A DNA stretch of 64,000 nucleotides from Roseburia sp. (GCA_017937095.1 JAGBEG010000004.1:62001-126000), one strand, 5' to 3'; numbered from the stretch's first letter, positions 49,121 through 59,204 are shown. Notes: a model not told the origin generated them from the sequence alone. A program made the numbers and translations.

Positions 49121-52100
49121 TTAGAACATATCACGAAGCTGGCGGATGAAACTCTCTGCAATATGGTAGAGTCTTGCCGTCTGAACCTGATATTCCTCCG
49201 TTCCTTTCTCCCGCGCGGCAGGCTCTTCTGCTGCGTCCACGCCGAACGTTCCCATCGAGAAATGGTTCAGATCCAGATCGGAAATATGGGCATAACGGAG
49301 TTCAACGGCTTCCTCTTCCCCGATCTCGTCCCGGAGTGATGTCTGCCGTTCTGCGAGAAGCTCTCTTGTCTCCTCACTGTCGGTTGCGACAAAACCCTTG
49401 ATGCCCTGCTCCTTCGCCTGAAACGTCGCCGCAATTCTGCCGTGCAGCTCTGTCTCCATCATGACATCAACAACGCCCTTTTTATCTGTTCCGCGGACAA
49501 TCTTAAGCGATACATTGACCACACCGCTTTCTGTCTGCACGGGCACTGCATACTGCTCATCCTTTGCAAGCATACTGCTTATCGACAACTGCGCCGAGAG
49601 CAGACGCATTTCACGCACGTCGAGACTTGTTACCTCATCACCGGAAAGCATACCCTTCATGACATTTTCTGCCACCTCGGCAAGCATCTCCTGCGCTTCG
49701 GCAATCTCTTCGGGTGCTGCAATCGCTTTTCCGAACCGCTCTAACACAGCTTCCTTTGCCCTGCTTAAACCATCTTCCGCGCCCGCGTTCGTTTCCTGCA
49801 TTTCCTCCGTATCCGTCTCGTCCGCCGATCCTGCTCCTTCTCCGAAAATCTGACGGAACATGCCGTTGCGGTTCTTTACCATCGCTTCCATCGCCATAAT
49901 ATTAGACATGGTATTCGGAATATCGTATTTCTGCAGTACATTATAGATATCCTGCGTCACCTTCGCGCTCTGTGACAACTCTGCTAGCCGCTCCTTCGCA
50001 TACGCCAGATCAAGCGCGGCGTCGTTCGTATCTGCCTCGGCGAGCGCCTGCTTTAGCTGCTCCGGCGTCATATTCTCCCATTCCGGGCTTTGCTCCATAA
50101 CGGCTCTAAGGCGCTCCGGCGTCAGCGTATCCATGATATCTTTTACGCAGTTATTCTGATAAGACGCCTCGATCTGATCCGTAATCGAAGTCCCCTGATA
50201 TCCACTGCCATTCGCGCCGCCAAACGATTCATCCACAATGTAATCCATTTTTCCACTGCGGTGCTCAGAACGCACCGCCATCATCAGATTGCGCATTGTA
50301 ATCTCTGCGCCCTGATGCACGAGCGAACCGACTGCCGCCCCGTCAGACTGCTCCACCTGATGAATCAGGCGATAGGTCCCGATATAGGATGCACGCTCCT
50401 CACGGCTAATGCCCTCGCTCTTTTCCAGCTTCCATAGGAACTCGCCAAAGCCCTTATCGTCCTGCTTTCCCGTCTCCTTTGCAATCTGCTCCGCCATATC
50501 GTTAAGGCTCTCAAAATTCATATCAAGCGGATTGACGCCGCGGCGAATCATCTCTGTCACCGTCGCCGGGGTCAGATTGTGAAATGCCCGCTGCACTTCC
50601 TCATCCGCCGCCTTTATCTCTGCGACTGCTTCCGGTGTGATTTCAAGCTGATTGTAGCCTAAGATACGAACCGCCCGGCGGTTTGCATCAGAGGTGTCGA
50701 GCCCTAAATCCGTCAATATATCATCCACATTGCGGAATGCTTTCTGAATCGAATCGCCAAGATCAGCCCTTGGCGCTGTCATCAATGTCTCATAGCGCTC
50801 ATTCGCGCGCTCGAAGGTATCGCGGAGCGCCTTGCCTGCTCTGTGAACGACCTCGACCGCCTCTCCCGCCTCCGGCATACCAAGCACATACGCCGGAACG
50901 GATTTTAAATCTCCTACCGTCTCTGTCGTCTCTTTAAACAGTCTCACATTTTCCTCGGACGCATCAATGCCCTGCACCTTGAGAAGATGTTCGTAATATT
51001 CGTTTTCCGCCTGCCTTAACTGCTCCACAAGTCTTGCAAGCGGCTCTGTATCGAGCTGGACGCCCTTTTTAAGCAGCGTATAATTCGCCTGCAGGGTCAT
51101 TGCAAGGCGTGCTTCCTCAAGCTGGCGTCTCGCCGTCAGAAGCGTAAGTCCCTTCTGCGTGTAAGTATCTTCCGAAGACACATTGTTCGCTGCCTCTTGC
51201 GACGTACCCGCCGCGTCCGCTGCTCCCGCTGCCGACTGCGCTCCTGCTGCGCCTACCGCTGCCGACGTATTCTGCGGCACTATTTCGCCTATATTTTCCG
51301 CCCCTGTATTCTGTGCGCGGTAAGCAATCGCATATTCCAGACTGCGGACAGTAAGATCCATTCCATGATCTATGACATACGCAAGATCCTCCTCCGTGGC
51401 TTCTGTTACGACTTCGAACGCGTTCTTCGCCTGATCCCACAGGGAATATCCTTCAAGCACCATGGCGTCCTTTGGTCGTCCGCCCTCTGCAATAGCCGCA
51501 GCCATGCCGTCAAGCAGCTTTTCTGTATCAACCGGAAACTCCAGCTTCTGTAATGCATCATAGTATTTCAGATTCTCTTCGTTTAACGGTACGTCATTCT
51601 GCAGCAGCCATGCGCTCGCTGCACGTGACGCATCGTCTACGGTAAACCCCGCCTGCTGAATGATTTTATCTACCTGATCCATATAAGCATCCATAGCAAT
51701 GTTCTGCTGTCCGTCCGCCTGATAATTCATGCTGCCCGAGAACTCCGCCACATACAGATTCCAGACGGTAGGAGGAAGGCTGTTATCGAGCATATACTTC
51801 ATCACGCCGTCGCCCGGCTTTCCAAGCGACGCTGCAAGAGATAGCGCCTCCACGGCATCCCTGATATTATCCTGCGTACATGGAATATCCGCCTTCTCGA
51901 ACGCCTGCACAAGCTGCGCCGCAAGCTCTGCACTTCCGGTAATCGCCTCAAGCTGCGCAAGATCCAGATCATCCCCGAAAAAGGAAATATCGACTCCCGC
52001 TTTTGCAAGCTGCGCCTTGATCTTGTCCGTCTCCGTGACAATCGTGTTGGTCGTCGTCTCATCCAGTGAAAAACCGTCCTCCTGCATTCTGGCATAGTCC

Positions 52101-52390
52101 TCCGCAGAGGTCGTCCCCGCAAGAACCGCCATCTGGTTCTTGCGCTGCTCTGCGCTCATGACCGAAGACTGCTCGATTTCCTCCACCGCAGTTTTCTTCT
52201 CTTCCGCTTCCGGCTTATTATAAGTAGCATCTTTTAGATTGACAGACTTCGCATTCTCGCTGACTCTGCTCTTTTCCACAGCTTTTTCCGCAAAACCGAC
52301 CCCGCCGGGCATCGGCTCACTCTTCTCCTTCGGTCCAATGCTCTGCTTTAATTCATCGACAATACTTGCATTCTGCTGCTCTACTCTCAT
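49121..52390 (-). CDS. 1089-residue protein, possibly DUF6240 / flagellar-associated
   Basis: Very long, acidic, Ala/Glu-rich, with no membrane segment. N-terminus MRVEQQNASIVDELKQSIG; repeated segments of similar shape (for example DNIRDAVEALSLAASLGK, ENLKYYDALQKLEFPVDTE, YDIPNTMSNIMAMEAMVKNR: 'xx-N-x-x-x-hydrophobic' helical units preceded by Pro or Ala). The C-terminal ~150 residues (VPVQTESGVVNVSLKIVRG, GRIAATFQAKEQGIKGFVA) recall the FliK/hook-length control C-terminal fold. I associate this organisation with DUF6240 proteins of Lachnospiraceae. Strong GGGAGAG site. It stands alone, downstream of nothing flagellar, so the role remains open. Confidence 0.5.
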   Translation of the reverse strand: MRVEQQNASIVDELKQSIGPKEKSEPMPGGVGFAEKAVEKSRVSENAKSVNLKDATYNKPEAEEKKTAVEEIEQSSVMSAEQRKNQMAVLAGTTSAEDYARMQEDGFSLDETTTNTIVTETDKIKAQLAKAGVDISFFGDDLDLAQLEAITGSAELAAQLVQAFEKADIPCTQDNIRDAVEALSLAASLGKPGDGVMKYMLDNSLPPTVWNLYVAEFSGSMNYQADGQQNIAMDAYMDQVDKIIQQAGFTVDDASRAASAWLLQNDVPLNEENLKYYDALQKLEFPVDTEKLLDGMAAAIAEGGRPKDAMVLEGYSLWDQAKNAFEVVTEATEEDLAYVIDHGMDLTVRSLEYAIAYRAQNTGAENIGEIVPQNTSAAVGAAGAQSAAGAADAAGTSQEAANNVSSEDTYTQKGLTLLTARRQLEEARLAMTLQANYTLLKKGVQLDTEPLARLVEQLRQAENEYYEHLLKVQGIDASEENVRLFKETTETVGDLKSVPAYVLGMPEAGEAVEVVHRAGKALRDTFERANERYETLMTAPRADLGDSIQKAFRNVDDILTDLGLDTSDANRRAVRILGYNQLEITPEAVAEIKAADEEVQRAFHNLTPATVTEMIRRGVNPLDMNFESLNDMAEQIAKETGKQDDKGFGEFLWKLEKSEGISREERASYIGTYRLIHQVEQSDGAAVGSLVHQGAEITMRNLMMAVRSEHRSGKMDYIVDESFGGANGSGYQGTSITDQIEASYQNNCVKDIMDTLTPERLRAVMEQSPEWENMTPEQLKQALAEADTNDAALDLAYAKERLAELSQSAKVTQDIYNVLQKYDIPNTMSNIMAMEAMVKNRNGMFRQIFGEGAGSADETDTEEMQETNAGAEDGLSRAKEAVLERFGKAIAAPEEIAEAQEMLAEVAENVMKGMLSGDEVTSLDVREMRLLSAQLSISSMLAKDEQYAVPVQTESGVVNVSLKIVRGTDKKGVVDVMMETELHGRIAATFQAKEQGIKGFVATDSEETRELLAERQTSLRDEIGEEEAVELRYAHISDLDLNHFSMGTFGVDAAEEPAAREKGTEEYQVQTARLYHIAESFIRQLRDMF

Positions 52391-52425
52391 CCCGTTCTCT
52401 CCCGTTCTGACTTTATTACAACACG

Positions 52426-52890
52426 TTATTTCTTATTGGCAATTCCTGCTATGATACAACCCAAAGCTATGATACCTGCGATACCTGTGTATATCTTCCA
52501 TCCTCCCATATAACACTTCATAGCTTCTGTTCTGCTTTCCGGTATCCAATACCAGACAGCGTATTCTCCGCCGTCAGACACCGCCGTTATTTCATCTCCC
52601 TCAGAGCAGAATAAACCATGTGTCCAGCGGACATCTACTGTATCTGTACCGGAACCTATCCAGATATGATATGCATTGAACTTCTCACTGCTACCGGAAT
52701 TCGTAGAGTAGTCATTCTCATGCTTCATCGTTTTATTAATGGTCCTGACGGTATCTGTGATCACCTCGTTCCCCTGATCCACCAGTTCATATACATCCCT
52801 GTAATAGCCTGATGCCTGAAAATAGGCGATTGCTATAAATACAACGGTGCCTGCCAGATACGCCAACACACCATATACTACTTTCTTCAT
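52426..52890 (-). CDS. Small two-helix membrane protein
   Basis: 154 residues. N-terminal helix (VVYGVLAYLAGTVVFIAIAY), an extracytoplasmic domain of ~95 residues (VDQGNEVITDTVRTINKTM, YHIWIGSGTDTVDVRWTHGL) and a C-terminal helix (IYTGIAGIIALGCIIAGI). Family not recognised. GGAGG precedes the ATG at 52890; the frame continues upstream to 53013 without support. It lies 35 bases upstream of the 1089-residue gene on the same strand. Confidence 0.65.
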   Translation of the reverse strand: MKKVVYGVLAYLAGTVVFIAIAYFQASGYYRDVYELVDQGNEVITDTVRTINKTMKHENDYSTNSGSSEKFNAYHIWIGSGTDTVDVRWTHGLFCSEGDEITAVSDGGEYAVWYWIPESRTEAMKCYMGGWKIYTGIAGIIALGCIIAGIANKK

Positions 52891-52981
52891 GCTTTCAACC
52901 TCCACCGGCCAGCCCGCGGTTTTCTTCCGGAATATCTGGAATCTTATTTGAGGTAACCATTCATCCTTTGCTCTTATAGAG

Positions 52982-53010
52982 AAAAAATGGCGCATAACTA
53001 TGCGCCATTT
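52982..53010 (-). terminator. Terminator of glgB
   Basis: AAATGGCGCATA/TATGCGCCATTT stem with a 2-base loop, then TTTTTT on the minus strand. A second dyad, GCTGATAT/ATATCAGC, lies at 53016-53042. Confidence 0.85.
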
Positions 53011-53112
53011 CATAGCTGATATATATATCGGTCATATCAGCACAATTATTAAGTTACTGCATCCGACTTTTCCCGGGAACCGGATGCTTCACACCGCTGC
53101 ATCAGGCATACA

Positions 53113-55011
53113 TCAGAAACGGAATACCGCCACGCCGTACGGAGAAAGCGGATATGCGAACGAAAATGTCCTGCCGTCGCACTCCTTCTTCTGCGCCTTG
53201 TAGCTCTGCGGACGAGCCTCTCCGCTTCCGCCGAACTCGGCGTCATCGCTGTCTAAGATGAGCTTATATGTCTTCCTCGACGGAACTCCTACCCTGTAAT
53301 CCGGTCTTGCCACCGGTGTAAAATTGCACACGAACAGCAACTGATTCTTACCGTCCTTGCTCTTCCTTATAAAGCTGTAAATACTGCGGTCACAGTCGTT
53401 TGCATTGATCCATTCAAAACCGCCCCAACTGCTGTCCAATTCATAGAGCGCCGGATTCTTGCGGTAAATGTGCAAAAGCTTCTTCACCCAGTTCTGCATA
53501 TGCTTGTGATCCGGGTTCTCCAAGAGATACCAGTCAAGCTCGCGCTCCTCGCTCCATTCCTGAAGCTGTGCGAACTCCTGTCCCATAAAAAGAAGCTTCT
53601 TGCCGGGATGCCCCATCATGAACGCATAGCCGACCATCAGATTGCGGAACTTGTCAATGCCAAGCCCCGGCATCTTATTAATCATCGAACACTTTAAGTG
53701 CACGACCTCATCGTGCGAGAGCACCAGAATGTATTTCTCACTCTCGTTATAGCTCATTGCAAAGGTCATCTTATGATGGTTATTCTTGCGGAAATACGGA
53801 TCAAGTTTCATATAGTCAAGGAAATCGTGCATCCATCCCATATTCCACTTATAGCTGAAATTCAGTCCGTCCTCCTCCACAGGTCCGGTGACCTTCGGCC
53901 ATGCAGTCGACTCCTCTGCAATCATGACCGCACCCGGATTTCTGCCGATGATGAGCGTATTGATATGCTTGAAAAATTCAATTGCCTCCAGATTCTTGTT
54001 GTCGCCGTACTTATTGGGCACCCACTGACCGTCCTGTTTTCCATAATCCAGATAAAGCATGGACGCCACCGCATCCACGCGAAGCCCGTCAATATGGTAG
54101 TGCTCGATCCACAGAAGCGCGCTGCCGATCAGGAAATTCTTGACCTCGTTCTTACCGTAATCAAAAATCTTCGTTCCCCAGTCCGGATGCTCTCCCTTTC
54201 TCGGATCTGCATATTCATACAGGCACGTTCCGTCAAACTCAGCCAGACCGTGTGCGTCGCGCGGAAAATGTGCCGGAACCCAGTCGAGAATCACGCCGAT
54301 CTTGTGTCTGTGACACTCATTCACAAAGTACACGAAATCCTCCGGCGTTCCATAGCGCGAGGTCGGCGCATAATATCCCGTTACCTGATACCCCCAGGAA
54401 CCGTCAAACGGATACTCGGAAATTCCCATCAGCTCGATATGCGTATATCCCATCTCCGTCACATACGGAATCAGCGCATTTGCCAAGTCCCTGTAGCTGT
54501 AGAAGCCCTCGTCCTCTCTGCCCGGATGCCGCATCCATGACCCCGGATGCACCTCATAAATTGCCATCGGCTGCGCGTAGACATCCTTTACCCCCGCGCG
54601 CTCCTTCATCCATGCCTGATCTGTCCATTTGAAATGCTCAATATCCGTTACCGCCGACGCCGTTCCCGGTCGCAGCTCCGCATAGTTCGCGTAAGGATCC
54701 GCCTTGTACAGACGCTTTCCGTCCTTCGTCTCAATCAGGTATTTGTACAAATCTCCCTCTTCCACTCCCGGAATAAAGAGTTCATAAATTCCCATGCTCT
54801 CCGGCTCTAAGCGCTCCATCTCGTTTGCAGTCTCATCCCAGCCATTGAACGAACCAATGACCCATACACGACTCGCATTCGGCGCCCACAAGTCAAAGCA
54901 GACGCCCCGGATGCCAAACTCATCTGTCGGATGAGCTCCCAGCTTCCGGTAAATCTCATAATGTGTTGCCTGTCCGAATAAATACCGATCCAACTCTGAA
55001 AACTTTGCCAT
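53113..55011 (-). CDS. glgB: 1,4-alpha-glucan branching enzyme
   Basis: 632 residues. N-terminal CBM48 (VCFDLWAPNASRVWVIGSFN), a GH13 barrel with YTHIELMGISEYPFDGSWGYQ, DWVPAHFPRDAHGLAEFDG, the nucleophile Asp in GLRVDAVASMLYLDYG, acid Glu in VMIAEESTAWP and the transition-state Asp in LVLSHDEVVH, and a C-terminal beta domain. It makes alpha-1,6 branches in glycogen. Other glg genes are not present, so it is a stand-alone copy. The ATG at 55011 has better spacing from AAGGGG than the one at 55017. Confidence 0.95.
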   Translation of the reverse strand: MAKFSELDRYLFGQATHYEIYRKLGAHPTDEFGIRGVCFDLWAPNASRVWVIGSFNGWDETANEMERLEPESMGIYELFIPGVEEGDLYKYLIETKDGKRLYKADPYANYAELRPGTASAVTDIEHFKWTDQAWMKERAGVKDVYAQPMAIYEVHPGSWMRHPGREDEGFYSYRDLANALIPYVTEMGYTHIELMGISEYPFDGSWGYQVTGYYAPTSRYGTPEDFVYFVNECHRHKIGVILDWVPAHFPRDAHGLAEFDGTCLYEYADPRKGEHPDWGTKIFDYGKNEVKNFLIGSALLWIEHYHIDGLRVDAVASMLYLDYGKQDGQWVPNKYGDNKNLEAIEFFKHINTLIIGRNPGAVMIAEESTAWPKVTGPVEEDGLNFSYKWNMGWMHDFLDYMKLDPYFRKNNHHKMTFAMSYNESEKYILVLSHDEVVHLKCSMINKMPGLGIDKFRNLMVGYAFMMGHPGKKLLFMGQEFAQLQEWSEERELDWYLLENPDHKHMQNWVKKLLHIYRKNPALYELDSSWGGFEWINANDCDRSIYSFIRKSKDGKNQLLFVCNFTPVARPDYRVGVPSRKTYKLILDSDDAEFGGSGEARPQSYKAQKKECDGRTFSFAYPLSPYGVAVFRF

Positions 55012-55036
55012 ACCCATGTACCCCTTTTATCTTAAT

Positions 55037-57736
55037 TTAAAATCCGAAATCCTTTTCATGAAGAATCACGTAATCATCTTCATCATATCTTCTGGACGCT
55101 ATAATGCTGAACGCCTTCTTTAATCCGCCGCGCTCCGCATGGGCAATCGCACCGTCCACAATATCCTTTACCTCGGTGAGCGTCGTTGCCTGATCCAGCT
55201 TTTGAATATTGCTGATGCTGTTATAAAGCGCCAGTACTCCCATCTCATCAATGGTATATCCAAGCTCCCTCGCATATGCCTTTGCAAAGGAGACAAGTTC
55301 ATCACTTGTAAAAATCGGAATCGTAATCTTCTCTGAAAACCGCGCCGCAAAGCCCGCATCTCTTCCGAGCGCCTTCTCGATTCCCCTGCGGGTATCCTCA
55401 ATGATGACCAACAGACCGCTCGTGTCGCTCTCTAACAACATTCCAAGCTTTACCGCCATCTCCTTGGAGATTCCGCCCGCCTTTTCGATGATCAGGCATC
55501 CGCCCGCCACCTTCTTAAGAAGCGCCGCAGCATCCTTCTGATTCAGCACGGATGCCTCAATCTTACCGATGCGTCCGTTCGGCTTGCCGACTTCCTTCTG
55601 CAGCGCCTTGATCATGCTCGTCGCAAGAACGGTCTTGCCGCTTCCCTGACCGCCCTGAATAATCATATTTCCGGTCGACGCGCGTCCTCCCGACGACAAC
55701 CTTTGCGCCGCGCCTGTCATCGCCTGACAAAGCTGCTGCTCCATGCCCTTGATCGGTACAAAATATGTAAAAATCTCCCGCTGCTCCTTGGAGAGTCTGG
55801 TAATCACATGAGGTCCTTCCTCTTCCGGCTCCTCAATCTCAGGCAGCTTCTCTGTCGGCAGCTTCTTCGTGCGCTGTGCGGCTGCCTTCTCTGCCGGGTC
55901 GTCTTCCATCAGCGCCGCTATGGTCGCGCCCAATGCCGATTCGATCTCCTCAGACTCTTCCGGCTCGCCCGTCAGCGATGCTTCCAATTCCTCCGGTTCG
56001 CCCGTCAGCGATACCACATCCGCCACGCTCGTGGGCGCTTCGCCTGCTCTCTGGAATGTCCCTGTCTCCTGTCCGGCTATCTCCTGCTGCTCATGCATCA
56101 GCGACGCCACATCCGCCCCAAGCGATGCTTCCAGCTCCGGTTCGCCCATCAGCGACGCCACATCCGCCCCAAGCGATGCTTCCAATTCTTCCGGCTCGCC
56201 CGTCAGCGACGCCGCATCTGCTCCAAGCGCTTCATCCGTTTCCCCCGGCAACAATTCCTGTACCCCGGCTCCGAGAAGCGCCTCTACTTCCGGCTCCGTC
56301 AGCCGTGCCGCATCACCCGCCGCAAATGAAGCGCCATACGCCGCCATATCCATTCCCGACGTCTTGGCTGCCTCCGCCGCTGCAAGCTGCTCGTCCATCC
56401 TTGCATTCTCTGTGGAAAGCCGGTCAATCTCCTGCTGCAGGATCTGGTTCATATTCGCGACCATCTCGGCAGCCGCATCATCCGCAATCGGCTGTCCGCC
56501 AAGATACTGTTCTTCCAGCAGATCCTTGGGGGTAAGCCCCGAATCGAGCTTTGGAATCACATCTACGAGACGCTCCATAATGTCGCCCGCCTCCTGCAAG
56601 GCTCTCGCCTTTGCCGACTGAAGCTTCCGCTGCTCTGCCTCCTGCAGCGCCGTCTCCGCCGCCCGCTTCGTCCGCTCCCACTCGGCAAGCACTTCGTCGA
56701 TGCTCATCTGACCGGTAATCTGCGGTTCTGCCGTTCCCTTGTCCGGAACAAAAAGGCTCATCTGACCATCGTAATCCTCTGCGAGAAGCTCCTTAAAGTT
56801 ATTCTTTAAGGAATCGTCAATCTCCGCGTCCGTCTCAATGTGCGGCAGCTCCGCAGTCTCCTCGGGAAGCGGTTCCTCCTTCGGAATCTGCAGATACGGA
56901 ATATCCTCGACAAGCTTCTTGATGGTATCCATGCTGTCATCAACGGTTTCCTTCTCCGTCGCTTCCATGATCTGCTGCATACTTCTCTGCAGCTCTTCCT
57001 GTAAATTCTGCGTGTTGAAACGCTCCGGCGACAGCCCCACCTTCGGAATCTGAACCGGTTCACTCACAATCTCTCCGGATTCCAGTTCCTCATCCGGTCT
57101 TACCTCGATCACGCCCTCTTTCTTCAGGCGGAACTGGCGGTATTTCTCCTCCTGCTGCTTCGTGAGCGGCTGATAGAGCATCTTGAGCTCTAATGCACGC
57201 TCCACATAAGGGCCGTCCCCGAACCAGAGGATCAGCTCGTCACACGCATCGATACACTTATCGCTCATCCCTGCCTTGTGATAAAGACAAGCCAGCTCAA
57301 ACGCCCATTCCTCCGAGTATTCCTGTTCCTTTAACTCCTCAAGGATCGCAATGAGCGTGTTAAGGTCCGCCCCCTGCGCCTTGCTGATTTCATACTTGAG
57401 CACATATTTGAGATTATCGTGCGGCGCGATCTCTACAAATTCCTGATAATAGTCCTGCGCCTCTGAATAATTTCCCATCTTCACAGCAACCTCTGCCAGA
57501 CGGTAAATAATCATTCGTCCGATCGGAGACCTGTCATATGCCATCAGAAGAATATCCCTGCTCTCCTCATAACGCCCGGTCTTCTCGTAAATCTCTCCTG
57601 CCTTCATCAACGCGTTTACATTTTTTATCTTATGCCAGTTGATCGTATCTGCAATCTCTGCCGCAGCACTGTAATTATTCTCCGCGGTAAACGATTTCAT
57701 CTGATCCAGCTTTAACTTGTACTCGTATTTATCCAA
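55037..57736 (-). CDS. TPR-AAA+ ATPase protein with acidic repeat linker
   Basis: 899 residues. Residues 1-190 are TPR-like helix pairs (AGEIYEKTGRYEESRDILLM, MGNYSEAQDYYQEFVEIAPH). A long acidic, partly coiled linker follows, with 17-19-residue repeats near 470-590 (LGADVASLMGEPELEAS-type). The C-terminal ~280 residues are AAA+: IIQGGQGSGKTVLATSMIKA (Walker A), CLIIEKAG (degenerate Walker B), VIIEDTRRGIEKAL, and a lid domain. Architecture recalls TPR-AAA+ proteins such as the type VII secretion EccA/CbbX group, but no secretion genes are nearby. TTG start at 57736 is chosen for its perfect GAGGTGG site. It ends 26 bases before glgB. Confidence 0.65.
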   Translation of the reverse strand: MDKYEYKLKLDQMKSFTAENNYSAAAEIADTINWHKIKNVNALMKAGEIYEKTGRYEESRDILLMAYDRSPIGRMIIYRLAEVAVKMGNYSEAQDYYQEFVEIAPHDNLKYVLKYEISKAQGADLNTLIAILEELKEQEYSEEWAFELACLYHKAGMSDKCIDACDELILWFGDGPYVERALELKMLYQPLTKQQEEKYRQFRLKKEGVIEVRPDEELESGEIVSEPVQIPKVGLSPERFNTQNLQEELQRSMQQIMEATEKETVDDSMDTIKKLVEDIPYLQIPKEEPLPEETAELPHIETDAEIDDSLKNNFKELLAEDYDGQMSLFVPDKGTAEPQITGQMSIDEVLAEWERTKRAAETALQEAEQRKLQSAKARALQEAGDIMERLVDVIPKLDSGLTPKDLLEEQYLGGQPIADDAAAEMVANMNQILQQEIDRLSTENARMDEQLAAAEAAKTSGMDMAAYGASFAAGDAARLTEPEVEALLGAGVQELLPGETDEALGADAASLTGEPEELEASLGADVASLMGEPELEASLGADVASLMHEQQEIAGQETGTFQRAGEAPTSVADVVSLTGEPEELEASLTGEPEESEEIESALGATIAALMEDDPAEKAAAQRTKKLPTEKLPEIEEPEEEGPHVITRLSKEQREIFTYFVPIKGMEQQLCQAMTGAAQRLSSGGRASTGNMIIQGGQGSGKTVLATSMIKALQKEVGKPNGRIGKIEASVLNQKDAAALLKKVAGGCLIIEKAGGISKEMAVKLGMLLESDTSGLLVIIEDTRRGIEKALGRDAGFAARFSEKITIPIFTSDELVSFAKAYARELGYTIDEMGVLALYNSISNIQKLDQATTLTEVKDIVDGAIAHAERGGLKKAFSIIASRRYDEDDYVILHEKDFGF
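55975..56230. repeat. In-frame repeats in the TPR-AAA+ gene
   Basis: Imperfect 51-57-bp units (CATCAGCGACGCCACATCCG, CCCAAGCGATGCTTCCA) encode the GAD-ASL-GEPE repeats. Confidence 0.7.
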
Positions 57737-57863
57737 CTTATGCCACCTCAAAATGTGCAAATTTATCTCGTATTATTAACCTTAAGTTTATCATACGCAC
57801 TGATAGATGTCAAAAATTATTGGCGGCGAAAAGCGGCAAAGAACCCTTTGCCGCCCTGCCAAT

Positions 57864-59204
57864 TTATCCCTGTTTTTCATCCTTTTGGGGTGATTTCTCA
57901 TCCGTCTTCTTCTCTGCTTGTGCGCTCGTTCCATAAATCGGCTGGTTGGTATGCTTGTCCACCTTGATCAACTCTATATAGCTGGCTGTATCTTTCGCAA
58001 GTCCGCGCTTGCGCAGCAGAAACGCCACAATATTCTGCGCGATATAGTAGATGACCGCCATGAGCGGCACGCCGAGCAGCATACCGGGAAATCCCCACAA
58101 GCCGCCGAATACCAGAATTGCAAATACGACCCAGAATGAAGATAAGCCCGTGGAACTTCCAAGAATCTTCGGTCCGATAATATTTCCGTCAATCTGCTGC
58201 AGGATAAAAATAAAAATAAGGAAATAGAGTCCCTGTAACGGATTCTGCAGCACCACGATAATAAACGACGGTACCGCGCCGATGAACGGACCGAAAAACG
58301 GAATTACATTTGTAACGCCTATGATCACTGCAAGCAGCACAGTGTCCGGCATCTTCATAATACTTAAGACAATGTATGCCAGAACGCCGATAATCGCAGA
58401 GTCAAGTACCTTTCCGGAAATAAATCCTCCGAAAATCTCATTGCTCTTACGGATCGTCTCTACGATGACATTGGCACGCGCCGGCTTGAAAAGCGCATAG
58501 ATAATCTTCTTTGCCTGTCCGGCAAATGTCTCCTTGCTCGCCAGCACATAGACTGAGACGATAATTCCGACAATGAGATTGAGCAGAAACTTCACCCCGT
58601 AGTAAACGCCGCTCGCAATGGACGCCACGTACGTCTGCGCCTGACCGAGCAGATCATTCTTGAGAAAATCCTGCAGCGCATCACTCGCATTTTCAAGCAG
58701 TCCGCCCACAAATTCCACAATTTCCGTATCACCCGTGAAGAAATCCTCCCACCACGCAATCAGATTATTGACCTCCGTCGGCAGTTCTGTTGCAATTCCC
58801 TGAATACTCCGCGTAACAGACGGCACGATTGCCGCAATCAAAAGCACAACAATTCCAACCAGAAGCGCCCATGCCCCTGCAATTCCGATTCCGCGCGATA
58901 ACGCGCCTGCCTTTTTGGGGTTCTTAAGTCTTGGCACAAGGAACTTCCGCAAATGCGTTTCAAAAAACTTCACAACCGGATTGAGCAGGTACGCAAGCAC
59001 CAGCCCTATGATAATCGGCTGTAAAATCGATGTCAGTTCCTTCCAGAAATCCGCAAACCCGTTGTATCTGTATATCATAAAGAAAAACAGGATGCAGCAG
59101 CAGAATGTCACGAACACGACAAGCGCAACCATCACATACTGTTTTAAATTCCAGGCATTATCTTTCTTTGTATCTTCAGAGGCAGGCGTATTTGTGCTGT
59201 CCAT
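57864..59204 (-). CDS. AI-2E family transporter
   Basis: 446 residues, about eight membrane helices (YVMVALVVFVTFCCCILFFF, LTSILQPIIIGLVLAYLLNP, GIAGAWALLVGIVVLLIAAI, VPSFIIVVLQNPLQGLYFL). Family motifs: IGVTNVIPFFGPFIGAVPS and GFPGMLLGVPLMAVIYYI. Members export AI-2, Na+/H+ or other small molecules; substrate unknown. A charged C-terminal tail (AEKKTDEKSPQKDEKQG) is cytosolic. Start at 59204 with AAGGGGGAG; the longer frame would begin upstream of the promoter. Confidence 0.9.
   Translation of the reverse strand: MDSTNTPASEDTKKDNAWNLKQYVMVALVVFVTFCCCILFFFMIYRYNGFADFWKELTSILQPIIIGLVLAYLLNPVVKFFETHLRKFLVPRLKNPKKAGALSRGIGIAGAWALLVGIVVLLIAAIVPSVTRSIQGIATELPTEVNNLIAWWEDFFTGDTEIVEFVGGLLENASDALQDFLKNDLLGQAQTYVASIASGVYYGVKFLLNLIVGIIVSVYVLASKETFAGQAKKIIYALFKPARANVIVETIRKSNEIFGGFISGKVLDSAIIGVLAYIVLSIMKMPDTVLLAVIIGVTNVIPFFGPFIGAVPSFIIVVLQNPLQGLYFLIFIFILQQIDGNIIGPKILGSSTGLSSFWVVFAILVFGGLWGFPGMLLGVPLMAVIYYIAQNIVAFLLRKRGLAKDTASYIELIKVDKHTNQPIYGTSAQAEKKTDEKSPQKDEKQG

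Noticed and set aside
53016-53042. Second glgB terminator
   Set aside because: The GCTGATAT dyad has no U-tract; it lies upstream of the true terminator and may only stabilise the mRNA end.
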